From Isoetes taiwanensis (taxonomy: Eukaryota; Streptophyta; Lycopodiopsida; Isoetales; Isoetaceae), in the NCBI GenBank assembly GCA_021234155.1, contig JAJEKV010000001.1, forward strand, positions 17,815,382 through 17,879,381: 64,000 bases of DNA, written 5' to 3'. This document shows, in pieces, positions 11,601 through 23,292 of this stretch; positions within the stretch are counted from its first letter, which is position 1, and each line of letters opens with the position of its first letter. The notes under the pieces are model-generated. The model did no database searches and was not told the origin of the DNA. It saw only the letters and a list, made by a program, of their open reading frames with translations. Position numbers and translations under genes: made by a program.

Positions 11601-14600
11601 TCAGCACTGCAGGTTGCAGGTTGGATTCTTGAGCTTGATAGGGGCAGGGGTATTCCCTTTGAGGGGAACTACACATCTTGGTTGGATGCAAAGGTGAATG
11701 TATACTTATGGTACTATGACTGTGATCCTCCGCAACATATATTAAGTAATGCTGTTGTGCTTTTTTGTAGGCAAAGCGTCTTGCTGTAGAAGCAAAACAG
11801 CAAGTTGGGCTGCAGCGTACAATAGAACGGGAATTAGAATGGATTCGGAAAAATGCTAAAGGTCAGCAAAAAAAAGGGCGAGTAAGTGATACTGTGCACC
11901 TGCTCATAAAAAAGTCTGTGCTGTCTCAGTTGGCATAGATGTTTTCCACCTTTCTCCTTTCTCTTCTATCAGCCATACTGTCCATGTCCGTTTAAGTTAA
12001 GGATGTGAAGCAATTTATCCTCTGTTGGAAGCCTTCATTTAGTGGTCAGGATATTCATATGTGTTATGGATAAGTTTAGGCGGAACAGCCAAGCACTCAT
12101 GGAGTTAAAGCGGTGTGGCTTTTGATTGGAAGAAAATATTCAATGTAGTTGGAGAATATACACCTCCAGGTGTAAAGACAAATCTCTGTCAACAAGCAAG
12201 CAGCCCAAAATATCCTTAGTCCAGAAGCAGCCATCGAGCTCGCTATTCATCAGCATACAAAAAGGGAGGATGCACCTCATCAGACAGAATCAAGGGTATT
12301 ATTTGGAACTTCCAAGAGACATGCAGCTTAACAGGATGGGAGACAATCTTTTAAGGCTTTTGTGTGGTTCCTATTGAAATTATTTTACTAATATACTGCT
12401 TTAAGAAAATTCCTTTAGTTTAGCTCTAGCATGTATATTCTGGTCTAATGGTTCCTCTTAGAGATGTCAATAAATTGTTCTTTTCATTGATAACTGGACG
12501 GATCAGCACAATTGGTTGGCATGCACTTTGGCCATTAACAGCACAGGATAATACCAAAGATTGGCTAAACTTTGTTACCCCGAGGATCTTTCTTTTTATT
12601 TTTTCACTTCGTTCTTTCTCATCAGAAATAATGATTGTCTTTGAGCATCATTCTCTGCTAATTCGGAATTTGCTATTTCTTTTAGGCAAGAGAGAGGGCA
12701 TATGATGAGCTTTTGCAGAAAGCAAATGAGTACCAAAAGGCAGAGAAGCTGCAGTCAATGGTCTTTCCTCCAGGTCCTCGCTTAGGAAATGTTGTAGTAG
12801 AAGCAGCAGGTTTAAGAAAGGGATATGGCGACAGATGTCTTATAGACAACTTTTCTTTCAGTCTTCCGCCCACTGGTTGGTTCTTGATTGAGTTACAATT
12901 TTGCATGATATTAGTTGCGATTTTTTATTTACATAGTATTTTTGGCTTTCTTGTGCATTTTGAAGTCTGGATATGCATGCCTTTAATGCATGTGGAATTT
13001 CTGCAAGTAGGCATTCTTCTTCTCATTTGCATCTTACATGGTTATTCTGGTCGTGCAGACCTTTGAAATGTTGACAGATCATTATGTGTACTTTTAGGGA
13101 AGTTTAAATGCATACATCTATGCATGGAATATAAAGTCAAGATGTAAACAAACGGACGTATATTTTGAACGTACCCGCTTTGTTCCATGATATAGTTTGT
13201 ATCTGGCAAATTCATTTTATGCATATGGTTCTGCGCTTTAGAAAAAAATTGAACTTATGGTCATTTGAAAACAGCTTTGACCTTATGGGAGCCATCAACG
13301 ATGGTCCACGTGCTAAGTAAAAGACGGAATGAAGCCAGTCTGCTATAACAAATGGGGTTTTATAATTTCATAGTGTCTTAGAGGGCACGACAACTTAGTT
13401 TGAGGGTCCAGTCTAAGATTAAACTTTGTGCGTCCTTCAAACAGGTATCGTTGGTGTCGTTGGCGCCAATGGTGTTGGAAAATCAACCCTTTTTAAGATG
13501 ATTATTGGCCAGGTATAATGTGTTGAACAGTCTCTTCATTCATGCTGCATATGCTGTGTAGACATAGATATAGGTCAGTCTTTGTACTAATATTATTAAT
13601 TGTAAGAGCTTAATAATATCTGCTGATGATACAGTACAAAACGCCTTAGTTTTATAATGCTGCATCATTGGGAAGTATGCAACCTTCTATCTTTTCATTT
13701 CATGCTCAGTAATTAATCAAGCCAATATAGGTTGTTAAATTCAGTTCATTGCTCATTATGTGCTGGATGGTACAGGAGACACCTGATGCTGGTTCTTTGA
13801 GGGTGGGAGAGACAGTGGTTCCGTTGTATGTTGATCAGTCTCGTGAGTCTTTGGATGCAACAAAGTCTGTTTTTGATGAGATAAGTGATGGAGATGAAGA
13901 TATTCTGTTTGGTAAGCAATGGAAAATAACCTTCAGTGGATTTTCCTGGTTTTAACCATGCTAATATTAATTATGCCATCTACTGTTCATGCAGGGGGGG
14001 CTAAAATAAGTGCTCGTGCCTATCTTTCATGGTTTAACTTCAGAGGTCCAGATCAACAGAAAAAGGTTGGGAGTCTTTCAGGCGGGGAAAGGAATAGGTA
14101 TTGCCAACACAAAAGTCTGGAACTGTTGAGTTTGACAGTAGTTAGACGTTGACCTTATACAGCTATCTTCTCCCAGATGCCCCTAAGAGAAGGAATGTCT
14201 TTTATAAATATCCAGACAGATCGTAGTGTGTCATCCTTATCCCGTAAAAGTAGCCTGTGTCTGACACCAGGAAAATTGAACATGTGCCTTCCCAATGTAG
14301 TGAAGTATCTACAAATGTTAAAGGGGAACATGTACATATCATATAATTTCGTGTTGATGCATGGAATGGAGGAATATGCACATGGGAGTGATAAAGAAAG
14401 ACTTAGGATAGTGAGGGTGCAGAGCCTGCTGCCATGAAACAGGCAATATTCAAACCTATTATTGCTGTAGCAAAAAGGACTTGAGAGCCAAATTGGTAAT
14501 GAAACTTAGCCTGGGTCCACATGATTGCATGGAATAATAGCCTTGCAGGCATTTTGTGATACCTTATTGCTGAAGCTGCGTTGATTTGTTTGCGAAGACA

Positions 14601-15402
14601 CAGCATGGCAAGACAACAGAACCCCCTTCACCATCCATGGCAAATGGACAAAAGACAGGTCATAGCGTTGTACTCCCAACTATAACTGGAGGCTCATATG
14701 TAGATTGGCCAGCAAAAAGAAGAGTTAATCATCACTTGGTTGACATATTACAGCTCTCTACTGCAAGGAAAATAGCATTTAAAGTTTGGAGAACAGAGGA
14801 TTGATAACTCATGAAGGTTATTTAGGCTTGCTTCTAAAGGTCCAAGAGCCAGTTCAAAATTGTATAATTCACTTTTATAAATTTTCTGGAAACTAATTCA
14901 TTTTGAAAATTTGTACTATGCAGAGTACACTTGGCAAAGGTCATGAGAAGGCAAGGTAACTTTCTGTTGCTTGATGAGCCTACAAACGATCTTGATGTTG
15001 ATACATTACGTGCACTAGAGGATGCAATTTCGGGCTTTGCTGGTACTGTATTATGATTTTTGGATGTCTCTTGAAATATACGTGAATTATAAATTTATGT
15101 TTGACTTTTATGGTTTGCTATTGCAGGCTGTGCAATTATTATTTCCCACGACCGCTGGTTTTTAGATAGAATTGCAACCCACATTCTTGCATTTGAGGGA
15201 GATGCAAAGGTAATAAAGGATTGCCTTCCACGTTGAATGATGTGGATTTTCTTGAAATTAAACTGATCAAAGCTCTATTTTGTCTTCCCATAATTTTCAG
15301 GTTGTACTATTCCAGGGTTCATATTCTGAGTATGAGTTGGATAGGAGAAAGAGAATGGGCAGTAGTGGTGCCACCAAAATGAAGTATTATGCGCTTGCTT
15401 AA
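8697..15402 (+). CDS. EttA-like ABC-F ATPase, probably plastid-targeted (16 exons)
   Basis: Exons: 8697-9026, 9211-9399, 9467-9511, 9901-9945, 10091-10207, 10660-10761, 11409-11543, 11613-11693, 11771-11881, 12686-12875, 13445-13512, 13776-13911, 13995-14097, 14924-15042, 15127-15209, 15301-15402. They join in phase to 651 residues. ABC domain 1: Walker [10 protein letters not shown] (about 136-144), signature LSGGE (259-263), Walker [12 protein letters not shown] (from 281), H-loop THDRYFLD. Linker about 350-420, then [11 protein letters not shown] domain 2: GANGVGKST (455-463), LSGGE (544-548), [11 protein letters not shown] (from 565), SHDRWFLDR. The order and wording match bacterial EttA, which gates ribosome entry into elongation according to ADP/ATP. 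The first ~95 residues are extra, Ser-rich and lack acidic residues early, suggesting a plastid transit peptide. All introns are GT-AG except the first, which needs a GC donor (AAG|GC at 9027). Looks functional. Organelle targeting is inferred. Confidence 0.9.
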
Positions 15403-15640
15403 ATCTTTCTAAAAGCTCCTGTAACCTGTTAAGGATTCACATGCATGTATGCGTGATGCTTAGCTGTAAATTTTGCTGAATATGGAAACTACACCTAACA
15501 CTTGGAAATTACATAGAGAAATTTTGCCGGTGTGTATAGATGGGTGAATGAGTTTAGTTATGTCAAGTCTCAAACCATTATCCTTTTTTAAGTCTTACCA
15601 TGCTTCCCAACCATGACACCCCACAATTAAAAGTAGGGAC
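15403..15640 (+). other. 3' flank of the ABC-F gene
   Basis: AT-rich sequence that probably contains the 3' UTR. No canonical AATAAA was identified with confidence. Confidence 0.4.
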
Positions 15641-15784
15641 ATTTATAAAAATACTCCCATATTAATGCAAAATTGTGAAAAATGCCCCTGTTTTAGGGGT
15701 ACCTTTTATGGAAACGAGTGTAATTTTTTTTTGATGAACCAAATGAAAACGTCTTCTTCAAAAGTATTGTGGACAAGGATGAAG

Positions 15785-15888
15785 GGGATAAACACCCCTG
15801 AGAGCCCATTACCTCAGATAAACTGGCGAGCCCGGAGGGGCGAGCCGGCTTTATCCGAGGTAACGGGCGAAAGCAGGGTGTTTATCCC
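15785..15888. repeat. nested palindrome, GC-rich loop
   Basis: Arms of about 38 nt (15785-15832 and 15850-15888, small indels) pair through GGGATAAACACCC, CCCATTACCTC and GATAAA. The short loop is rich in GGCGAGCC. Confidence 0.8.
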
Positions 15889-16177
15889 TTTAACCGGCAG
15901 CAAGCTGCCTCATCCATTCTTTCGGATTATCGAGGTTCTGGGCAGATGGGTTATCGAGAGGTTTGGGAGGTCGCATGTTCGATTATCGAGGTTCGGGCTG
16001 TCCGTGATCGATTATCATAGGTTCGAGGATGTCCCTCCCGTAAGTTCCGCTTGCCCATCGGCTCCACCGCTGTGCATTTGTAGCCTCCCGAAGTTTTGAT
16101 TGCCTGTTATGCCCTATCACAGGGCATGAATCAATGGCCAGGAATGCTTGGATCCAAACGCCTGCCGGTTAAGAGAC

Positions 16178-16320
16178 CTAAAATCACTTAAATTAGAGTC
16201 CAGAATTATTCTTTTTAAGTCCAGAATGATTCTTAAGTTATGGTCTCCTAAATTCTTATAATTTTTGTGCATTCTAGTAATATAAATTGTGATTCTGGAC
16301 TCCAGTTCATGTGATTTTAG
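16178..16320. repeat. nested 143-bp hairpin element
   Basis: Arm 16178-16208 (CTAAAATCAC...GAGTCCAGAAT) is complementary to 16291-16320 (GATTCTGGACTCC...GTGATTTTAG), with about four mismatches. This is typical MITE geometry, lying inside the larger foldback. Confidence 0.85.
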
Positions 16321-16444
16321 CTTTTGATAGGAAGATATTATCTATAGATCATCACAAAAAAACTTCGATCGTTTTCATCAAAACTATCCCTAAAACATGG
16401 GCATTTTTATAATTTTGCATAAATATAAGGGCATTTTTATAAGT

Positions 16445-17782
16445 TTACCTTAAAGGTATGATATACTTACAACTTGCCAATAAAAAAAACAAGGATTAAA
16501 CTATGTTTTATTTTAATCCACACGATGATGGAGATGGCGTATAATCGAACCAGATTACTAAACCAGGGTGAAAGAGCATGACATAGTTTTCTTCATAGTG
16601 TTTGTTTCATGTGTTTTTCAGTGCATTTGAAAGCTGGAAATGTGAACTTTTCTTATCAGTGTATTGCTTACGTAGTTTTGTCGAGTCTAGTTGGGTGGAA
16701 TTGGAGTTTTCAAATTTTGGCCACCATGGTAAAGCCTAGTTTGTCCGCTTTTAGAATGTGTTTTTTAACCACGGGTGTGTTTTAAGTGGTAGGTGGTGAT
16801 TCTGCCTCCCCCCTTCATTTCACATTATCTATTCAACAAGGAATTGCGTTTTACAGACTATGGCCCAATTTTTTGGGTTTGTTGGCATGCAGAATAGACT
16901 CATGCACATTCCTTCTGTCTGTCTTGAATCTTTTTTGCAGTGTAATTGTTAACCACTATGATGAATGGTTTGTTGGCATTAACTTGCTTCAATCTAAACT
17001 TTTAAACATAAGTACTTGAAAGTTTACCGTCGTCATGGAAGAAAGGGGACAAAGATAGCCCCTTTTCAATATGAAGTTAACAAGATCAAATTTCTTATAG
17101 TTGTAGATCTAATTGTTTGGGTGCAGGTAAGAGCTCGCATTGAAGCATTATATTTCTTAGCGTTTTAAACATTGTTGAGGTTCAATTTTGGGGGGCATGG
17201 ACCTTTATGAATAGGTGTATTTAGCTTTTAGTCAATGGCATATTGATATTTAAGGTACGCGGAGATTGGTCCGGCACAGCTGCCAGACTGAACGATTTTA
17301 AATTGAACAAGTAGATTGAGGGATGATAATTAATGTGATCGGCTTAATTCGAAGATTGGCAGCAAGGTTTGGGCTTGCCAAGTTAAGACATTCGAAAGTA
17401 GTACAGAGTTTTGGTCGATCCCATATCTACAGTAACTTATTGTAGCAAGTTTGACAAATGATGTGATTTTCTCATTGTATTCTCTTGTAATAACTAACTA
17501 CTTCAAGTGTTTATTAACCTTGAGAATAATTCGAGTGCATAGAATTTAAAGTGTTTCTCATTCTAGAAACTTGTGTTGTATTATTCTCTTCAATAAATGC
17601 ATAAGTTATTTGAGAAAAGTCAAATCTATATTGCAGGCTCCTTCCTCATGAGCTAATGCACGCAGGGCTATGTTTTAGTGTACCATAAATTTCCAAGCAA
17701 TCTAATCTAATACATTGTTCATAAAAAATATTATATATCGTTTGATTGTCAATTATTCATTTTCTTAGAAAAGGGATTCAGT
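16445..17782. other. no gene seen
   Basis: AT-rich DNA with short chance ORFs only. No repeat structure or RNA gene that I can support. Confidence 0.5.
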
Positions 17783-18390
17783 TGTGATGAGCCTGCCGAG
17801 CTAACCCTCGGGGCAACTTGGGATCTTGTTTAACTTAAGGCTAGATTTATGTAAATGTGAATTCAGGTGAAGAATTAAATCTTCTTTTGCAATTGAAATC
17901 CACAGTTTAGGCTCAACAGACAACCCTGCTCATGTATTCAACATATTCGTAAGCTTAATATATTCCAATCTCTAATTGAGCAAATCAATAGCTCAAATAT
18001 TTACAATGGGTTATCAATATACATGTACAACAGCACTGAGCAAATCAACAGAAACTGCTAGCTCTAGAACTCAAGCACGATTCCCGGCCACATTGCCACC
18101 ATCAACTTGACCGTTGCCTTGCGGGTTCACTGCACATGCACTCACTGGGGTTAGTCCTCGTGACTAAGTGGGGATCTTATAGCTGCTGCCTACATGGAAA
18201 CACTCTGGCATCTTGGATAACAAGAACATAAACAATTCAAAACACAAGATTATATGGTGCAGTGCTAGACAATGACAATGAAAGAAACATCATAAGCGTC
18301 AGGAGCAAAGAACACATAGTCAAAGTACCAGAACAACAGAAACAAAGCTCCGGGACAATGGGAAGCTCAGCCAGCCTACAAGCAGGCCCT
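17783..18390 (-). repeat. 3' LTR of the gag-only element
   Basis: 608 bp, a few percent different from the copy at 19425-20032. It begins on the plus strand with TGTGATGAGCCTGCCGAG, and the sequence TCAGT precedes it. Its other border (gag side) is probably a deletion junction. Confidence 0.8.
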
Positions 18391-18399
18391 GTTCTGCTC

Positions 18400-19315
18400 C
18401 CATGGCACTTCTATCTAGCTGTTGTGAATCCATGGGCATTGAGGAACTACGTCCCTCAATACTGCCAAATACTGGGCAATTGTTTCTTGTATGCCCTGTT
18501 CCCCTACAACGGAAACAACGCCCCTCTTCAAAGCACTGCTGCCTTTCCTCGTCAGTGAGCCGTGGGGGTAACTTACTACCTTCAATCTGGCTGCTACTTG
18601 CCCGATTCCTCATATTGTTGCTCTGAACCTCCACAGATTGGTTAGCAGATGACTCCCCTCTAAATGATCATTTTCGGCCATACGAGTTCTCAACTGGCCA
18701 AGAGGAAGGTGCCTGTCTCTTCCTTTGGATTCTAATGCGGCTTTCTCTGCCAAATCTGTTTCTCGACTTTTGGCAATCCGAACAACCTCCTCAAGGTCCT
18801 TATAAGAAACTCCTGATATCGTACTCTTGATATCCACATGAAGGCCCTTTACAAATCTAGAACACAACTTGACTTTATCCATAGCAGGACAATGAGGCTG
18901 CAACCTTCTAAACCTCTCATTGTAATCTGCTACTGTGCCAGTCTGTACACTATCGAAGAACTCGTTCATCTTCTCAACCTTGTACCCTGGAGGTGTGAAA
19001 TGACCCTCAAAAGCGGTCTTAAAATCAGCCCATGTAGCCTGTACTGGAGTCTTCACCAGATCAATCAGACATGTCTCCCACCAAACTCTTGCAAAGCCTC
19101 CTAACATTGCCTGAGCAAGCAAAGCCTTCACAGAATCCTGTGAACGCTTCTCTTTTGGTATCCTTTAACACCTTATCAATAGCTTTCTCAGCCTCACTCT
19201 TTTGCTGCGATGCACTCTACTGCAAGGCTTGCTGAATAGCTTGCAGGATACTAGTTACATCTGGAGCTCCATCGGCTCCATCTCCCCTTGCACTACTAGC
19301 ACCACCAGTATCCAT
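18400..19315 (-). pseudogene. retrotransposon gag with CCHC zinc knuckle
   Basis: The likely start is ATG at 19315 (MDTGGASARGDGADGAP...), broken by a stop and a frameshift before 19131. The frame 19131-18610 holds the capsid-type retrotransposon gag domain (ARVWWET...WADFKTAFEGHFTPPGY, then YNERFRRLQPHCPAM). A frame change follows. The last part (18634-18400) carries the zinc knuckle CFRCRGTGHTRNNC, a CX2CX4HX4C motif. The end fuses into LTR sequence. Decayed. Confidence 0.8.
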
Positions 19316-19409
19316 GATCTCTTACTACTCTGCACATTGACAATAGAAACATTAACAACCCACTTCAAGAGCATGAATCACTCTCAAACTCCCACTAAGA
19401 TCCATCATT

Positions 19410-19421
19410 GCTCTGATACCA
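19410..19421 (-). other. primer-binding site (initiator-Met tRNA)
   Basis: On the minus strand TGGTATCAGAGC, the standard plant PBS complementary to the 3' end of tRNA-iMet. It lies 3 nt inside the LTR end. Confidence 0.9.
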
Positions 19422-19424
19422 AAC

Positions 19425-20032
19425 TGTGACGAGCCTGCCGAGTTGACCCTCCGGGCAACTCGGGATCTTGTCTAACTTAAGGCTAGATTTATGTAAATGT
19501 GAATTCAGGTGAAGAATTAAATCTTCCTTTGCAATTGAAATCCACAGTTTAGGCTCAACAGACAACCCTGCTCATGCATTCAACATATTCGTAAGCTTAA
19601 TATATTCCAATCTCTAATTGAGCAAATCAATAGCTCAAATATTTACAATGGGTTATCAATATACATGTACAACAGCACTGAGCAAATCAACAGAAACTGC
19701 TAGCTCTAGAACTCAAGCACGATTCCCGGCCACATTGCCACCATCAACTTGACCGCTGCCTTCCGGGTTCACTGCACATGCACTCACTGGGGTTAGTCCT
19801 CGTGACTAAGTGGGGATCCCATAGCTGCTGCCTACATGGAAACACTCTGGCATCTTGGATAACAAGAACATAAACAATTCAAAACACAAGATTCTATGGT
19901 GCAGTGCTAGACAATGACAACGAAAGGAACATCATAAGCATCAGGAGCAAAGAACACATAGTCAAAGTACCAGAACAACAGAAATAAAGCTCCGGGACAA
20001 TGGGAAGCTCAGCCAGCCTACAAGCAGGCCCT
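19425..20032 (-). repeat. 5' LTR of the gag-only element (at least 608 bp)
   Basis: Homologous to 17783-18390 at a constant offset of 1642. The sequence to the right (20033-20440) may be further LTR that has no partner because the left LTR is truncated. Confidence 0.75.
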
Positions 20033-20462
20033 CTTAGCAGAGAAATGCCCAGCCAGCTCACATTCCGAGCCTCGTTGGTAGAGTTGGTGGGGTGAACCTC
20101 GTATGCGCATACCCTTCCCAGCCCACGTCTGGCGCGGGAGGACCTCTTACCATGGAGTCACAGAGGTGACGTAGCATCCCTGCCAGGAGAACTACGCCCG
20201 GTGTCATAGAGCACAAGAATACCACATAGGACACAGATGAACATGAGCATGCCGGAGCAAACTAGGCCACCGAACCTAGAAGCCCGACCTCGGAGGTTCC
20301 AAATACATAATCAAAAGACCAAGAGAACACTGGGACAATGCAATGATGAAAACATGTGAAGTTTGTTAAAATATGTGCTAAACATGTGCCTAGAGACCAT
20401 TCTTTTGCCGGAGGTGCCCGTGGTCACAGTCTTTCCCAGTCGACGTAGCTAGCTCTATAAGT
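20033..20462. other. possible LTR extension, no gene
   Basis: GC-richer non-coding sequence between the LTR homology and a LINE fragment. No target-site duplicate of TCAGT was found at a sensible place. Confidence 0.3.
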
Positions 20463-21760
20463 ATGTCACATTGTAAGATGGAGGAGATTGTGCGTATTGT
20501 CAGAAATTTTATTTGGGGTGGAGATGAGTTAGGAGCGGTGGTCAAGGTAGCTTGGGCAAAACGCATTAGAGCTAAGGCAGCTGGTGGTCTTGGTATGTTG
20601 GATTTTCACCTCCAAAGCAAGGTGATGATATCAAAGTTCATTTGGAGGATTTTCATTGGTAAGGATGATTCTCCTGGCCTGAGGTTGTTGGTGCAGTCGA
20701 TTCAGCATTGTCTCCCATTTCATAAGGCCACCATTAAGCCCCTCCTTCCATGGGCTTTGCTTTATCATATGCATCTGTATTCTAATGCTTCTCCCTTTCT
20801 AAAGGGGTTGCTTCGCTTGGGACACCTGTGTCGGGTCTCTTTTCCATATTAATCCCGAGGCATGTCTTGGGTTGTCCACTCCATCTTTGGTTCCTTTGCG
20901 GTGACACTCCGCAGAATGTGCCTCTAAGTGTGGTTGTTCATCCAAAGACACAATGGTATTTGGGTAGCGGTGGTATCATCACTATTGCAGCTTGGTATGA
21001 GTCCGGTCATCTCATGTCATGGGAAGCATTTAGAACAAAGTTTTTTGTTGTACGGATGGGACGAGTAACGGAATCATATTGCCGCATTGTTGCCACAGGA
21101 TTACGGTCCCGCATTGAGGTAGTCGTATGGGGTTGCCATCGGGATATCGGCCGTGGCGGTTTGTGTCTTACGTGTATAAATTGCTTTTGCATTCCGAAAT
21201 CCTGCCTCCATCTAATAGGTGGCATCTTCAGGTCCCCACCCACAATGGAAAAGTGTTTGGATATGGGTATGGGATAAAGGCGCTTCATCCCAAAGTAGTA
21301 GTTTGTGGTGGCAAGTGATCCATAGATGCCCTCGAGTCAACGGGTTAGTCCATAAAATGGATAATCGGATTTGAGAGTCATCCTTTATGCCGACAAAGGG
21401 TTGAGAGTATTGAGCATTGTTTTTTCTTGTGTGAGCGGCTTCGGCAGGCATGGTCTTGGTTGTTGACCCTTTTTGGCACGTCTCGATCTAGCCGGCAAAT
21501 ATTGCTTGCTATCTATCCTGATGCTTGGCCCAAACTACGGAAACAAGCTTTTCATCTCGCATGTGGCTGGCTTTTATGGTCAATCTGGAAGAGAAGGAGG
21601 TTGTTTATCTTTAAGGGCGTAGATACTGCAGATGAGATTGTTCTTCAGTGGGCGCAAAATAAAATTGTTATGGCTTACAATTGTTCTTCTCTTGATCAAG
21701 AGAAGAAAGTACTGATCTGGCATACTTACCTTCAGATTCATTCTTTTGCATAGGCAGGTG
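20463..21760 (+). pseudogene. LINE/L1-type RT C-terminal region, broken
   Basis: Successive frames give the usual downstream part of plant non-LTR retrotransposon proteins: IVRNFIWGG followed by VAWAKRIRAKAAGGLGMLDF (20490-20610), then a shift and a tail matching the zf-RVT region (EHCFFLCERLRQAWSWL, about 21410-21460), followed by WPKLRKQAFHLACGWLLWSIWKRR. At least three frame breaks. The 5' end begins abruptly within the RT thumb, as expected of a 5'-truncated insertion. Confidence 0.75.
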
Positions 21761-23080
21761 GTTGTGCTCAGTTGGATCGGTTTGTCCACTGGGGTTATAA
21801 TCCTGTCTTTGCATTTTATGTTGCTCTAGTTTTTAGTTGGTGAATAAAGCAACACATTGAATGCAACACATTGAAGTTAGCCGAACTCTAACTTTGAGAT
21901 AACCACAATTGTACAAAAGAACAAAAGATTGTCAATTGTTCAGGATCCTAATTCGTGCTTATAGGTGTATGTTTGCGTGAGAAATGACAAAAGTTAATTT
22001 GAGCCCATGCCAACCCACCATCAATTTAAGACATAATTTGCTATTCTGGAGTATGGCTAAATGCCAAAATTATAAACATACTCATTAAGCATGCACACTC
22101 TATTGTCATTGGTTTTCATATCATTGGTCTCCACTTGCACAGTTTTCAACACAATCCTTATGTACCAATAACATATAAGGAGCATATATTGAAAGTTCAT
22201 ATGGACACATGGTGTGACATATGCCTGGCATGGCATTGTCAGGCGCCCATTTGCTAGGGACGTATGCCTTGCATTCTTGAGCATATCCTATGACGTTTAA
22301 TGTTTTATCAAGAGTTTGGTCATTCATCATAAATGTGTCAACCTATCGAATTGGACATCTACTACCAGTACATCAAATTAATGATTTATATGGTCTTTGC
22401 ATTTAAAAAATGGATTACATATTCAACTATCAAATTGTCCATCTTCTAGAGGTTGTCAAAATGTTGCATTATCTTGATAACGATATATCAAAATCATTCT
22501 GGAGACACGTCTCTACAACATTGCCTTAATTGTGTATGACTTGTATTTTGATCTGTCTATGAATTTTCTTAGATATGTTAAACTTTAACAAAAGAGAGAA
22601 AAGTACTAAACACAACCATGTAATTCATTGGAACCACATAGATTAGAAGGAGGCTATATACAGTCTATGACCAAAATTGCTATGGCAGATTAATAGAAGA
22701 CCTAAATTTGGTACCAACTCCATAGGATCGAGGTCTAATTAAAAAGTCTATAATAACACACACCCTTGTTATGCGCAACAATGCCGGGCACACGTTTACT
22801 AGTTATTTTACTAAGTTGAATGTGATGGGCACAACTGAATGTGATGGTACTTGAGCATATGTAAAAAAATGAGCATGTGTAAAAACACACCACCACTTTA
22901 TAAGGGATGAGCATTGTCTTGGTTACTATCCAGATATCAACATAGGAAGGAGTAATTTTCAGGAAAAAAAAAATTCGTGAAGAAATTTTTCTAGTGGCCC
23001 CCTGCTGACATGGCAGGTCGCAAGCCACGAACGGCAGCTGCCAAAAATTCTGAGCCAAATTTTTTTGTCCTGAAAATTCT
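21761..23080. other. no gene seen
   Basis: AT-rich intergenic DNA downstream of the LINE fragment and beyond the 3' end of the MTOPVIB-like gene. Short ORFs only. Confidence 0.5.
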
Positions 23081-23084
23081 TCAA

Positions 23085-23223
23085 CGAAATTTTTAGGGAG
23101 CTTGAAATTTGGCGTTTCCGGCAGTGCCGTTGCTCACTGCTACTCAGCAGAAATGGGCACCAAGATTTCGCTTTGAAAAAACATGTTGATCTGGGCCGAA
23201 ATTTTAAGGTCCCTAAAATTTCG
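23085..23223. repeat. 139-bp hairpin element
   Basis: The left arm 23085-23110 (CGAAATTTTTAGGGAGCTTG...) and right arm 23199-23223 are inverted copies with three or four mismatches. MITE-like, about 70 bp beyond the stop codon of the minus-strand gene. Confidence 0.75.
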
Positions 23224-23292
23224 TCGTGACATAGTGACATAGTTCACCAATGTCAGGTTGACACGTTTAACATGTTATGCATTTCTGCTGAT

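Larger units (their letters stand above)
15641..16444. mobile_element. foldback/MITE-like element with about 80-bp terminal inverted repeats
   Basis: The left arm (15641-15718) and right arm (16364-16444) are imperfect reverse complements over about 80 bp. Shared words include ATTTATAAAAAT, TAATGCAAAATT, AAAAATGCCC, TGTTTTAGGG and GAAAACGA. The interior carries two further hairpins (15785-15888 and 16178-16320) and three GATTATCGAGGTTC-like repeats at about 15925, 15977 and 16008. The 144-codon ORF at 15665-16099 lies wholly inside these structures and is not believed. No transposase; non-autonomous. Confidence 0.75.
17783..20032 (-). mobile_element. gag-only LTR retrotransposon (pol deleted)
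   Basis: Two 608-bp direct repeats (17783-18390 and 19425-20032) flank about 1 kb that encodes gag on the minus strand. Read on the minus strand, the LTR at 19425-20032 is the 5' LTR. It ends in ..CA and is followed within a few bases by TGGTATCAGAGC (19410-19421), the primer-binding site for initiator-Met tRNA. There is no RT, RNase H or integrase. The gag zinc-knuckle region runs directly into the left LTR without a polypurine tract, so the copy probably lost pol and the LTR start through one deletion. The right-hand LTR may extend beyond 20032. Confidence 0.8.

Noticed and set aside
15665-16099. 144-codon plus-strand ORF
   Set aside because: Lies inside the foldback element and covers a palindrome; no domain.
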